A stretch of DNA of 64,000 nt from Neckera pumila (lineage: Eukaryota; Streptophyta; Bryopsida; Hypnales; Neckeraceae): assembly GCA_963969595.1 (NCBI GenBank), contig OZ018413.1, positions 2,296,501 through 2,360,500 of the forward strand, in the 5' to 3' direction. Made by a program: the position numbers and the translations under genes. The number at the start of each line of letters is the position of its first letter. Position 1 is the first letter of the stretch. Of the stretch, positions 20,963-33,063 are shown in pieces. The notes below the pieces were generated by a model. It saw only the letters and a program-made list of their open reading frames with translations. It ran no database searches and was not told the origin of the DNA.

Positions 20963-21628
20963 ATGACTTCAACGGTATTTTCTTAGACTAATTCTAGCCT
21001 TAAAATGTCACATACACTGTAGATTTGGTGCTTCTAGCCCTATTTACTATAAACCCTTCTAATCACATAAAATCCCAATTTTATACCTATTTACAAACGG
21101 GAAGTGGGTTCAGTTTAGGATAACTTACTAATAAGGGATCAAATGTTGTATTGGCTTTTTGACATACCTATTTTGGTCTTACACTCTTTTTTGGGCTTTT
21201 TGTAACTAAAAATACACTTATACTTGCAAGAAAAAAAATAAAATAAAATAGTGAGTCCTGAATGACGAATTGGGAGCTCACATATGCCAACTGGAAGTAT
21301 ACATGTAAATCCTCCTAGGGCTACACGGACTAGGAGGGTTCAAGTGAGGATGACATGAAATGATGCTCCTATATTGAGTCATTTGTCAGATATAAAGGAT
21401 GCATATGAAGGGGACATAACATTCAGTAGCCTTCAAAGAGGCTGCCTTTCCTTCCCTGGAGTCCTCATCCACAAAATTCATCCTCAAATAAGTAATGTAA
21501 ACTTAGGTACCAAAATAGTGGTAGTACGTTATATTTTGTTTCATTTTCTTTGTTAATTTTAGAACCGCACATACAAATCAACAAATATTTGTAGAAAAGA
21601 TGTTGGCAAAGAATCCAATGAATAATGC
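20963..21628. other. Spacer, no gene seen
   Basis: Noncoding. A small hairpin (CCTCCTAG ... CTAGGAGG) lies at 21311-21338. Confidence 0.4.
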
Positions 21629-22322
21629 ATTACAACCATTTGTCATCAATAACATATTTTGTGTTTTCAATTGAAAAGACAATTCTATATATACACATGT
21701 GGTGGTAGAAGGTAGAACAACCCATGTGGGATAAATAAATTTGAATTTGTAGTTTCTCAAGCACTCATAGTTAAGTCAAAAAACAAATATTTGTGTTAAA
21801 GTGGAATTTCAGACCTCATTTAGGCATAGTAAAATAACTTTTTTCAAAAAACTTTGAACTAAAAAAAGTTGGTGAATGAAGATAAGTTTCACCCCCAAAA
21901 ATCCGTTTGGCATTTTGAATCTCCAATAAAAAATTATGGACAAATTTGAGAGAGGGGTTGGAATGGACATTTCTTTTAACATTTAAAAAAATCCTCTCTC
22001 AAATTTATTCATAACTTTTGATTGGAGATTCAAAATGACAAACAAATATTTAGAGGTGAAACTTATCTTCATTTAACAACTTTTTGTAGTTCAAAGCTTT
22101 ATGAAAAAATTTATTCTACTATGCATAAATGAGGTCTGAAATTCTACTTTTAACACAATTATTTGTTTTTGACTTAACTATGTGCTTGAGAAACTAAAAA
22201 TATAAATTTATTTATCCCACATGGGTTGTTCTACCTTCTACCACCCCATGTGTATATATAGAGTTGTCTTCTCAATTGAAAACACAAAACATAAATGACA
22301 ATCCCATCAAAGTGATGTAATT
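21629..22322. mobile_element. Foldback element with arms of about 315 bp
   Basis: The left arm (about 21640-21955) and right arm (about 21992-22310) are inverted copies. Landmarks present in both arms are TTTTGTGTTTTCAATTG, TCTATATATACACATG, GTAGAAGGTAGAACAACCCA, TTTCTCAAGCAC, AGTTAAGTCAAAAA, CAGACCTCATTTA and AAATTTGAGAGAGG. The spacer is only about 36 bases. A transcript through it would form a very long, near-perfect hairpin. No target duplication was identified. Confidence 0.8.
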
Positions 22323-22416
22323 CAAGCATTAGATAATTGATCTCTATAAATTGATTGCCATTTTGAATAAGTTTGCTATTTTAGTTACAACTTTAATTCA
22401 AAGTACTTAATGTGTT

Positions 22417-22424
22417 GTTAACCC
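22417..22424. other. Candidate left terminus of the piggyBac element (TTAACCCC)
   Basis: TTAA followed by CCCC lies about 150 bases upstream of the transposase frame, in the orientation expected for a piggyBac left end. No matching GGGGTTAA was found downstream of the transposase up to 33 kb, so the right end is missing, diverged or misjudged. Confidence 0.3.
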
Positions 22425-22575
22425 CAATGTGCAGTTGCGACCTTGTAATTGACTCAAGCCCCTTGCTGTATTCTGACAAGTTCCGCCAAGTGTCCTTGTA
22501 GTTACTGATTTGGTGTTGAATATACCACATCATTCTGTCTAGGGAAGGCAGTTGCAGTGACTGCTACTAAATGTA

Positions 22576-24264
22576 ATGGATGAAAGCAGTGATGAAGGTG
22601 ATTCAGAAAATCCTAATGGTGTGAAGCGTAGGTTCTAGAATTCAACATGGTCACGGAAGTATTTCATCTTTTCCCAAAACCAAAGGTTTTTGTAGGTGGG
22701 GCGCGTTATACACAACATTTCCATACAATGCCAACTTTTATGCAACTATGGTCATCATTTTGGCCTTACACTCTCTTGTGTAAAATTGTAGTACAGACTA
22801 ATCATTATGCAACTACAACGGATGAGCATGGGAAAACAAGAAGGGGAGAGGAATGGTTGCCTATGACAATTGCGCATTTGAAGGCCTAATTAGCAGCCCG
22901 CACGTTTATGGGATTGAAAAAACAACCAAATTTGAGGTTATATTGGAGCAAAGAAGGGACTTTTTTTCATTATTTCTCAAGTTTTCAAAAAAATTTCTAA
23001 GACGAGATTTGAAGCGATTACAAGATGTCTATATCTCTACAATTATTACAGAGAGAGATACTCTTGGTTATGACAAAATGAATCAAGTGCAGTGACTTGT
23101 ACATGACATTAAAGATAGTTTCAAGCAAGAGTGGGCTTTGGAAAAGTACCTTACTATAGACAAAATGATGATACGTTACAAAGGCTCATATTGTCCGGCT
23201 AGGCAATATATGCCCCCAAACCCACAAAAATGGGGCATAAAAGTCGGATGTTTAGCAGACTCATCATCAAAGTATGTCTTCAATTTTGAAATCTATTGCA
23301 AAGCAAACCATTATGGAGGAGAAGGAATACCACCGTTACTTCGTCCAGAGGTGAACGTCGTGCATAATATGGTGATGAGATTGTTGAATGGCCAAGAGGG
23401 AAAGGGATATATTGTGGTTACCGACAACTATTTTTCTAGTATTGGAATATTTACGGAGTTGTGTGCATTAGAACTTTATGCCATTGGTACTATGAGGCCT
23501 AATCAAATTGGGCTACCAATGGAATTGAAAACTACTCAAAATTGGACCCATTCCCCTCAAGGGACCTTACAATGTCAAATGTATGAATCTCGCAGCATTG
23601 CTTATGTAATATGAAGGACAAGCGCCCAATTCTCTTTATTTGCACTCATATAGTGCCAATTGGTTTTTCATGTATGCTTGTACCAATGGTTCTACATAGG
23701 AATGGAGCAAGAAGGGACCAAATTCAAACCTTGCCAATACATTTAGAATATACCACCCATATGAGGGGAGTGAATGTGGCAGACCAACTCAAGGCATCAT
23801 ACTCTAGCCAGACAAGGTTGCACAAATGGTGGCATCGAGTACTTTACTTCTTACTGGACCCAACAGTGGTGAATATGGATATCATCTATCTAGGAGCCGT
23901 GCATGAATGGCGACATCAGAGAAAACCAATTAATCACCTTCAATTCAAGGCTGATTTGTGTAATACACTCACCCAAAATTGGCATAGCCGTGGAAATGAC
24001 TTGGATGAAGAAGAAGAAGCTCCACAATCACACTTGCCAACCTCAAGTCGATGGATGCTAGTGTGTGGTGATGCTAGATGTAGCTACTATTGCCAAACAT
24101 GCAACCGGAGCTTCATGTGTCTAAATGAAGGATGTTTAGAAAAATACCATTATGGACTCCGAAATCGCAATCCACACAACCACAAGCAAAGACTACAAGG
24201 TGAATTCATTTATTATAGGATAGAACAAGTTTATAGGAAGATGGTCTCTTCGAATTGTGTATAA
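22576..24264 (+). pseudogene. piggyBac-type transposase (DDE_Tnp_1_7 family), frameshifted
   Basis: A frame starting at an ATG at 22576 gives an acidic N-terminus (DESSDEGDSENPNG), then a stop. Homology continues at 22647-22889, 22853-23614 (TGA at 23093) and 23600-24264 in three different frames. Landmarks: first catalytic Asp in YLTIDKMMIRYKG, the QYMPPNPQKWGIKV motif typical of the family, second Asp in VVTDNYFSS, GTMRPNQIGLP, and the third-Asp segment, here RGVNVADQL, where the usual Asp of G-V-D is Asn while the second Asp of the pair remains. A C-terminal Cys/His-rich domain follows (C-x4-C-x5-C-x2-C ... FMCLNEGCLEKYH). The length, about 550 codons, is normal for the family, so the gene is broken by point changes rather than truncated. 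It could once have mobilised the TTAA elements in this window; it cannot make an active enzyme now. Confidence 0.9.
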
Positions 24265-24289
24265 CATTGCCAAGGGACTTTTAGATTTT

Positions 24290-24790
24290 TCCCTCACCAC
24301 TTCAAGTGTTTCCTTAGATAATAGAAAGTCTCACCCACACTCAAGATTTTTTTGGGCTACACCTTGTAGATGGTTTCTCTAAACCTTCCCATTTTTTTCC
24401 GCACCATTTCAAGTGTTTCCTTAGGTGGTAGAATTTTCCACCCACACTCAAGATTTTTGGGCTACACCTTGTAGATGGTTTCTCTAAACTTATCCATTTT
24501 TTTGTCACCATTTCAGGTGTTTCCTTAGGTGGTAGAATTTTCCACCCACATTCAAGATTCTCTTGGGTCACACCTTATAGATGGTTTCTCTAAACTTCCC
24601 CATTTTTTTCCTCACCATTTCAAGTGTTTTTTAGGTAATAGAATTTCTCACCCACATTCAAGTTTTTTTTGGGCCACACCTTGTAGATGGTTTCTCTAAA
24701 CTTCCCCATTTTTTTCCTCACCATTTCAAGTGTTTCCTTAGGTGGTAGAATTTCTCACCCACACTCAAATTTTATTTTGGTGGTAGAATG
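24290..24790. repeat. 106-bp tandem repeat, 4-5 copies, directly after the transposase
   Basis: A unit with CAAGTGTTTCCTTAGGTGG, TCACCCACACTCAAG and CACCTTGTAGATGGTTTCTC starts at 24303, 24410, 24514, 24621 and 24727 (spacings 107, 104, 107, 106). Copies are roughly 85-95% alike. It begins within about 30 bases of the transposase stop codon, so it may belong to the element's 3' subterminal region. Confidence 0.9.
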
Positions 24791-27343
24791 TCTTCTGTAC
24801 CCTCTCATAATTTTTTGCACATGTCTTCTAAATTGTTGTGCAAACTTGTATTTTCTAAATCCTTATCAGCATATTTAGATTTGACAATATCTATGATTTT
24901 TTCTCTTCTTTCTGGTGAACCACTAAAATTCCAAGCGCGTCTAGGTCCTTCTAATGTTTTTAAGTAAGAATATGAAATTTTTTGCCACAACAGAATAATG
25001 AGGGAGCACAAAGTCTTCATTAGAAAAAAAGAAGCCTCTTTTGTGCTTGAAAAAATCATGTCCTAGATGAGTTCTAGCTAATTTGGGGCTTTTGATTGCA
25101 AATATGAATTCAGAATTTTGTAATTTTGTAGTGGGGAAATAAAAAATCTCAGCGTTTTCCTCCAAGCTCTGGGGTTAGCACTCTAATAACCCGGGCCTCC
25201 AATTCCTTACCTTCTTTACTTCGGTGCAGGGGACAAAAGGAGAGGAGCTGATTTGGTGGAGCAATTGGCGGGCGCTGCAAGGACGGAGTTGACACATGGC
25301 GTCAAGTGAATCCAAGTCAATTTTGGGGTCAAAACTACAAGAACTTGCAACAAAGATGCTAAGCCACCAGAATTCTTTGACAGCACGTCCTTGTGCCCAT
25401 CCATTTGCCCTTTCTTGCAGGAGGTTTTGGGCTCTCCATGTCAATAATTTGGAATTGTTGTCAACCTCCTAGAATTTTCCAGAGCCAAAATGAGCAGGTT
25501 GAGTTCTACGATCCAGCATTCTAGGACTGCCCCAAACAGTGAACCATGTACAAAACATTGTGGCTTCATTTTTGGTCCCAAATTGTGAGATTTCTTATTT
25601 TTTGCAAGGATCATATTTTGTGGTCAAGTATGTGCATATCTTTGTGTCCACCATTTAGATTTTTGATTGGAAGTGATTTGAAGGAAAAATTCATTGATGG
25701 AAAAAATGCTTGTGTATGCAAGTTTTGCCAAACCTATGTCTACTGCAGGGCAATTTTGTATATGTTCTATATGTGCCGTGACTTTGAATTTTTTTGATTA
25801 TGTTCCTAATTCATATAAGAATCCTAATCCAAAGAGTAACCACCAAAATAGAGGTGTATACATGGGAAATTTAGCAGTGTAAGTGCAGCTGCCTGGAATT
25901 TCTAGAGTGGAAAAAAAAAATTCCAACTTTGAACCCCTAGATCTCATTCACCTCTTGAAATGTATTGGTGACTTGGAATTATCATAAAATACTTAGAAAT
26001 TGGAGTTAAAACGAGAAAGTTACAAGCGGATGAAGTTTGGTCTTAGATTGGATGAAAAGTAATTAAATCCTTTTAGTGAAAGTAAAACTTAGGAAGTTAC
26101 AAGTAGATAAAATCTAGAGTCTAGAAGTAAAAGCAAAAATAAATTTTTAATTACCAAGAGGTAGAAAATAGCGGATGAAGTTTGGAGTATCGCCTAGCAG
26201 CCAAACTTCATCCATGGATAACTTCCGCTAGGAAGGTCCAACCAACAAGTGTACCAATTAGAATAAACCAGAACAAGAAAAACTTTAAAGCAAGACCTAA
26301 ACACATAAAAGTTAGGAAGGAATGAAGTCTGGAACAAGTAATGGATGAAGTCAAGGGGATTTCATCCATCCAAGTCCAAACCTAGGAACCAGTAGGCAGG
26401 CACCTAAACAAGTTTACAATAGAAATTAGGGCTAAAATCAATAGTGGAAGTCTAGGGAAATCCATGGATGAAGTTTAGGAATCCTTTCTAGAGAAGGAAC
26501 TTCATCCATGCATAACTTTTGCTAGGAGTGCCCATTTCGAATGAGTTTTAGGTTTTGAGAAATGGCATGAGCTATTCTTTGACATAGGATAGATAAATTA
26601 GAGATGTGAATTCCTCCACCAAGTATCACCGTGGCCTAGCTTAGCCCTGCTAATCAGCTAATTGAGCCGGTTGATGTCTTCCCGTAGGATCTTTTGCATA
26701 AATTAGGACATGTAGGATAGGATTAGAAGAGTTCCATTATTTAGAAGGCACAATGGACAACGCCTAGGCACCCATTTAGAATTAAGTCCGAACTAGAGTA
26801 GAACCTAGTTGTGCTCTTGTTTAATTACCAAGGGTGGGTAAATAAATGCTCACACCTCTCAAATGTCTTGTGACATTTGAATTTTAGAAATTTACAGGAA
26901 GAGGTCATTTTTCTTATTTGTTTGCAATGGCCATCTATAGTGGTTGTTCACATTGACCGCATCTACAAATGGTTGTTTGTCACTATCCACACTGACTACG
27001 CCCATTCGCGATGTTGTCCGCCAAATTAATTAGATTCAATCCCCACAATTGGGTGAATTGTTTGGATTCTGCATCATCCAATGGCTAGACTATGTTCATT
27101 GGATCAGATGATCGGGATGAGGCAGACGATTACTGTCTGCCACATTTGTTTAGGCGTTTATTTCATGGTAATTTTTTTACCATAGTTTAATTGGTTTTAT
27201 CCCCCTTGTGACGTAACATTTGCTACGTCCAAATGTCCAAAATTTGAGAGTCATTTCTTAAGTTTGGAACATTGATTTCTATTAGCCATAGGTGATTGGC
27301 CCAACTTGCTCCAAAAGTTCTTCCACATAGTTGATCAATGAAA
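24791..27343. other. No gene seen; diverged repeats
   Basis: Short frames only. GC-richer patch at 25160-25540. The section 25990-26560 repeatedly contains GGATGAAGTTTGG / CTTCATCCATGGATAAC pieces in both orientations, with relatives at 37420-37780. A small perfect hairpin, TCAAATGTC / GACATTTGA, lies at 26857-26880. Confidence 0.4.
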
Positions 27344-27346
27344 GTC

Positions 27347-27630
27347 CACTAGAAGAATCATGTATTTATCTAGACATGGGTTGTCTAACTTGACATTGCT
27401 TACCTAGACGTTCAATGTAGCAACCCCATGTCTTTCTGTCATTGAAGATGTTACAATGGACGTCAATGTTGACAGAAAGACATGGGATTGCTATATTGAA
27501 CGTCTAGGTAAGTAGCAGCAAGTTAGCCAACCCATGTCTAGATAAACATGGGATTGCTATATTGAACGTCTAGGTAAGTAGCAGCAAGTTAGCCAACCCA
27601 TGTCTAGATAAACATGGGACTCTTCTAGTG
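27347..27630. mobile_element. 284-bp CACTA-type MITE with 3-bp target duplication
   Basis: Termini CACTAGAAGA and TCTTCTAGTG, flanked on both sides by GTC (27344-27346 and 27631-27633). CACTA ends plus a 3-bp target duplication identify the En/Spm-CACTA superfamily. The element is almost entirely inverted repeat: left arm 27347-27440, right arm 27470-27630. The right arm carries an internal exact 66-bp duplication (27481-27546 and 27547-27612). No coding sequence. Confidence 0.92.
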
Positions 27631-27633
27631 GTC

Positions 27634-28449
27634 GTTGCAGGTGGTGGATGTTGAGATTTGCACACTTGTAGTCTCGTTGTGCAATTTAAGGAGAATGGAG
27701 GCTCTAATTAACCTCCATTACAACCTTTCATTGGGAAAGTGACTCCCACTTTGTCAATATTGATGCAACACTTCAAGAGGAACTACACAAGCTAATGTTT
27801 TTGCAATTTGCATGTTGTACTGCATTGATACAAATGTTGTAATTATTTTAAAAAAACATTTTAATATTGTATTTATATTGTATTAATCGTGTATCACTAT
27901 GCAATGTAATAGTCATTACAAGAATATTGAAAACAAAGAATGCTCCTATTTATTTGACCAAGAAAAGTTATTCTTTTTGGTTGACTAAATACCTTGATGA
28001 TACTAGGGCTATATCCTTCTGAGGTTGAATAGATTCTCTACAATTTGAAATAAAGGATGATTAATGTGCCAAAGTCATCAACAAGTTGTGCTTAGAAGCC
28101 TATGAGATCACGCAAAAGTGGCTCAAGACAAACCATTGTAGTCAATTTAGATAGCATTTCCTTCCATGAAATTCTATGATATCAATAATCCAAGTGCTCC
28201 TTCTACCATTGCTACAACCAAAATAAAAGTAAAAATAGTTTTTAGTTTTTCAACTCATAAGAAAATTAAAATTCAATAACTTCACACTATAGATCTGAAC
28301 AAAGTCCATGCACCCCACTCCACCTTGTAGAAAGCTTTCAATGGTACCATGAACACAACCGAGAAATCTTTGGTTCCGGAGACTTTACCATAAAAAAGAA
28401 ACAAAGAAAATTACTTCATTTAATAAAATGGGTCTTTTCCTTTAATAAT
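27634..28449. other. Spacer, no gene seen
   Basis: AT-rich, nothing recognised. Confidence 0.4.
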
Positions 28450-28720
28450 TGGATCTTTTACTTTAATAAAAAAAACTTTAACTTTAATAAATATTAAATC
28501 TTTTACTTTAATAAAATTAATCATCTAAAAATTCAATTTCTTTTACTTTAATAAAAAAAGTTTAACTTTAATAAATATTAAATCTTTTACTTTAATAAAA
28601 TTAATCATCTAAAAATTCAATTTCTTTTACTTTAATAAAAAAAGTTTAACTTTAATAAATATTAAATCTTTTACTTTAATAAAATTAATCATCTAAAAAT
28701 TCAATTTCTTTTACTTTTAA
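28450..28720. repeat. 84-bp tandem repeat, about 3 copies
   Basis: TCATCTAAAAATTCAATTTC recurs at 28521, 28605 and 28689 (period exactly 84). The unit is built from TTTTACTTTAATAAA pieces. Copies are nearly identical, so the array is young. It ends about 210 bases upstream of the RING frame. Confidence 0.92.
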
Positions 28721-28928
28721 AAAAATAGAAGGTTTAAATAGACTTCATGGTTTCCTCATTTTCTATTATGTAAAGTCCTTATATAATTATTTTGTAGTAC
28801 TTCTAAAAATAAGTTTTCTATACGTGCTTAACTTTTTTGTCATTTTCACTCAAATAAATTTTGTAAGATTCTACTAGTCATTTTTTTATTGAAAAAAGTA
28901 AATACCATCTTTTTAATACTACATTGCC

Positions 28929-29291
28929 ATGGCAATATCAGTAGTGTTATATGGCTTAAAAAGAACTCAAGATCGACAAGCAAATTTGGAGCAAAACAAA
29001 ATGGATTGTTGTATTTGTCTTGAAACCATATCAAATCACAAGCAATATACAAGTAAGTGCACACACTGTTATTGTGAAGAATGTATTTTAAAGTGGTTCA
29101 TTAAAAAATGTGAATTAGGCAAAAGATTATCCACATATCCATGCCCATTATGTAGAAGTAATATAAGAGAGGATATTAGTATATTTCTTGCTCGGTTTGA
29201 TGAGTCTAAACTTGATGTTTTGGAGGAGAATGTAAATTTCTTGATTTGTGATCATAACATCAGTACCTGGGCATTAATACAAATAGGATAG
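28929..29291 (+). CDS. Small RING-finger (C3HC4) protein, putative E3 ubiquitin ligase
   Basis: Intact 120-codon single-exon frame from an ATG in good context (GCCATGG) to TAG. The RING domain occupies about residues 33-82: C-x2-C in CCICLETIS, then C-x-H-x2-C-x2-C in KCTHCYCEECILKWF, then C-x2-C in YPCPLCRSN, a complete set of eight zinc ligands. RING-HC proteins of this kind recruit E2 enzymes and transfer ubiquitin. The N-terminus (GLKRTQDRQANLEQNK) is short and charged, and the C-terminus after about residue 85 has no recognised domain; no membrane segment is evident. The frame is as AT-rich as its surroundings. An 84-bp tandem repeat ends upstream at 28720. There is no evidence of introns or of expression. 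Alternatives: a retroposed or element-carried RING gene, or a viral-type RING fragment; the sequence does not distinguish these. Confidence 0.7.
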   Translation: MAISVVLYGLKRTQDRQANLEQNKMDCCICLETISNHKQYTSKCTHCYCEECILKWFIKKCELGKRLSTYPCPLCRSNIREDISIFLARFDESKLDVLEENVNFLICDHNISTWALIQIG

Positions 29292-32132
29292 CATTAAGAT
29301 TTATTTGGCATATTTGTACCAAAAATTATTTTGGGCCTTCATATTATTGTAAATTTGGGCTACTCCGTACCATTATAAGCTCACTAAAACATTTTTTAAG
29401 CAAAACTTATAGCAATACAATACATACTCACTTGTATTGTGGCTTTTGACATTTGTATTTTCAAGCTAGTCAATATTTACAAGTTTTGATTGAAACTAAA
29501 GTACTTTTGTATTAGATATAGTTTTAGAAACATATAGAAAAACTGTTTGAAGTGGATTTAGTAAGAAATACATATTATCTTGCAAAGAAGTTCCAACTAT
29601 TGATGACAATTTCACCACATTTGTACCAACGTGCAACAAATTTGGACAACTAATAGTGTGGTTCCATCTACATTCTTCATATTTTTGAAAGTATATAATA
29701 TAGGAATGCTATCAATGGTGCCCTTCCGTAAACAATTTTAATGTACTTGCTCTTGTCATTTGAAGGTATAAGTGAAAAGAGCATGTACATCAGAAATGTT
29801 TATAGATTGATTTGTTTCAATTCCTATAGTTATAGAAGTTGCCTTTTTGACTGCCTTGCACTTTCAGGGCCTTAGGGCTTAAATTGGTTGTGTTATTTTT
29901 AAACAAATTATTGAAAATGAAACATATTTGTTGAACAAGATCTCACCTCAAGCATTGCTTTCTAGGGACATGTTATCTAGATGAATTTATATGCACAATT
30001 CAAATGTGACTCCCTGAACATTCAAATGATACGTATGTGGACACTTCTTTTTTCTAGTTTTTAGTTTTTTTTTTGTTCCCAGTTTGTCTTTGCTATTTTA
30101 GGAACAAACATTGTGTTGGTTTGCATTTGCCTTTAGGTGAAGCATAAAGAAGTTGCGGACTTTCTTGGTAGCCAACTCTATAATTGGGTTATCAAGTTCA
30201 TTGAAGTCATGCTCTAGATAATGCAATTGTGGATTTGAAAGTCCAAAATTTCCACATATATTTCTTCAATATTATCCCTACCTAGTTAAAAGGGTTGGCC
30301 ACTGCACATAGTAAGCTGTATTGCCCTACCATCTCTATGGGTGTTTGTTGTGGACAAATTTCATTAGCTCACTACATATGTGATCACTTTACTTTGCTCA
30401 TAAATATTGGTATATTTGAGTTGAAGTAATGGAGCTGTCTACTGGACAGTATGAGTCTTGGGTTTTGCTAACTAAATGGCCATTGCTTCTACTCATATTC
30501 ATGACTATTAGATTGAAATTCAAGTGCTTTCTAAAATGAGCACTAAAAGAGACCACATACGGAATGCATTAATTAGGAGACTTTCACAATTCACTTTATA
30601 ATGTGTGAATAATTTTTGGCTTCACATGTGTACCAAGTTGAAGAGAATTGATTGATTGGGATGCATTTTAGGAGCCGCTAAGAGCATCTTTAATGCACCC
30701 TATATTCTTATCCGGTAACTTTTGATTCATGCATAATTGGAACTTGAGATTACTATCATTGGAAGTTTATTGCAAATTACTTCAATTAGACAAAACAACA
30801 TTCTAATTTCAACTTTTGGAATATTTAACTAGACCTTATCAAAAGTAAGTTCAAAGACGAATTTATAGAGGCCTTCACAAATTGTGCTTGAGAAATGAAA
30901 ATCAATCAAATGGCACTCAAACTACTGTGTAAGTATGCTAAATACAATCAATTTTGGCAAAACTGTGTTATAGTACTTTTGTGTACTTTTTGTACACTTA
31001 AAATACAAAATTGTACTTTTTGTACTAGAATTTAGGGTTGATGTTTGTGACTTATGAATGATTGTACGGGAGGAATTATGAGTTGGAGATCAACCCCTAA
31101 GTATATTAGAGGCTGGCAAAAAGTGCCAGTGAAATCCAAAGTGGTGCGTTTATGAAATATTTGTACTCAAAAAAAAAAAATGTACTAAAAGTACTTTTTG
31201 TATCCAAAAGAGCTACAAAATGTTTGATGGAAAATTAATTTTTTTCTTTATTCAACTTCAAGCCATTTAAAGCTAGCTTCCGCCAGTAATAATCTTTGAT
31301 TCAATTTAGAAAAGGTGTATTTTTTCAGCAGATATCCACTGCAAAACGAATGATTTGATTTCTAAGATTTCTACCACAATTGAGTTGTGTGCATTAAATT
31401 GAGAATAGATTCCAAGACATTGCCCTTCTTAATCTTATTTGCCAAAAAAAATTTAGCATTTCAAACTTCATATGACCAAGATATTTGTACTTTTGTAAGA
31501 AAAAGTACATTGTGACATATTGGAAAAGTATAAATTTCTCACTCTCAATTTGGTTATTCAAGAAACCAAGAATGCCCATGGTTTCTTTACATGTATAATG
31601 TCTAGCAAACCAAAAAAAATATGGAAAAAAAGCTTCTAAGTTCAAGCAATAACAGATACAAATTTTTTTTTTTTGAAAACTACTTTGTGACACAAATAAG
31701 TACATGGTCTAGCATACTTACACCCATACTTGGAGGTTATTTGCCAAAGCCTTATAAAATCTATTCCAAAAACAAAGTGCCCAAGATAGCACTTGCTACT
31801 TTAGCCTAATTCATGGCTTTGGTAGTAGAACTATATCCAATAGACTCATCATTCATGCAAGCATGAAACAACAATGTGTAATTAATCTATTGTCCAAGTA
31901 TCTAGAATATTTTGTCTTTGACCTTTGTTTCAATGGTATCTAGTTTGGTTACCCAGCCCTTCAAAAACACAACCCCTTATGACCAAACTAGTCACCAAAT
32001 TTGCTTTTATTACTAGACTAATCGATGCGTTCTTTGTTTCTATAGTAAAAAATGAAATCATCCATCAACCATCTTTTGGCTTCATCATATTTCTAGAGTT
32101 AAAGAGCAAACTAAAACATTCTTTGGGCTAAT
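29292..32132. other. No gene seen
   Basis: No convincing coding sequence. The minus-strand frame 31394-31705 has some protein-like character but no recognisable domain. Stretches of GTACTTTTTGTAC-like sequence occur at 30970-31200. Confidence 0.4.
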
Positions 32133-33063
32133 TTAACCCCTAAAGTTTCATGACTATGTAATCACCAAAAACGCTCCAAAACTGCCATTTCTAATACAAC
32201 TACCAAATTTTTGGAAAAAAACAATTTTTGACACATGTAACCGTAGGATCTTGTAGTATGATATTTTGAAAACATGTGGTAAAAATTTCAGAAAATTCCA
32301 CCGTGTGGATCACAAGATATAAGCATTCAAAGTCTTGAAAACCGTTTTTTCAATCCTGCGAAAAACCGGGCAGCTGCACTTTGCAAGCTCACTTTTCAAT
32401 GAAAAAATGCCGATAAAGGTGGTGCTTCTTTGAATTCAGTTTCCTAAACAAATTGTCTATATGCATGAAAAATTTCACATCATTTGGAATTGTACAACAT
32501 ATAGGAAAAAAATAGTAAGTAGAAAGAAGTAGAAAATGACTCAAAATACTAAATTGTTAAAAATTTAATCATGGAATTTAAAAATGTCAATCCCAACGGT
32601 TGTAATGTTGTAATAATCAATTTACATCCTAGGATTTTATCTTTTTCCAAAAATATTGAAAATTGAGTTAAATAAACGACTTTAAAGTTTTTTTTAGAGT
32701 AGAGAATCCATAACTGCCCGCAAACCAAAAATCCTGATAACTTTTGACTCATTGATTGAAATGGAGTGACTCAAAGCTTTTTAAGTATATATAAATGTAG
32801 AGAACCAATTTCAAAAAAAAATTCCGGAAAAAATGATTTTTTCTGATCTGCCCAAACTGCCCGGTTACGAAAAAAAGTAACATATCAGGTCACAACTTTT
32901 GACTCGTATTTTGAAATGTCATGAAACTTGGTACGCATGAAGATATTCCTCGCCCCCACCTTCTATTAAAATTTCAGCCTCAAATATGGATATCTCTAGT
33001 CACACGTACCTGCCCAAAATTTCTATACGGCCAAAAAACGCATGTTGGTCCTTTAGGGGTTAA
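32133..33063. mobile_element. TTAA-flanked piggyBac-like element, about 0.93 kb, best-preserved copy
   Basis: TTAA + CCCCTAAAG at the left, CTTTAGGGG + TTAA (33060-33063) at the right. Collinear with the 5264-6204 copy through ACTCCAAAACTGCCATTTCT (32175), CAACATATAGGAAAAAAATA (32497) and GCATGTTGGTCC (33040). No transposase frame. Confidence 0.9.

Noticed and set aside
28929..29291. Assignment of the RING protein to an endogenous large DNA virus
   Set aside because: Only a generic RING domain is visible; no neighbouring viral genes were recognised, so origin is left open.
31394..31705. Possible LINE reverse-transcriptase fragment on the minus strand
   Set aside because: A YKYLGHMK-like piece recalls such proteins, but no catalytic motif or flanking homology supports it.
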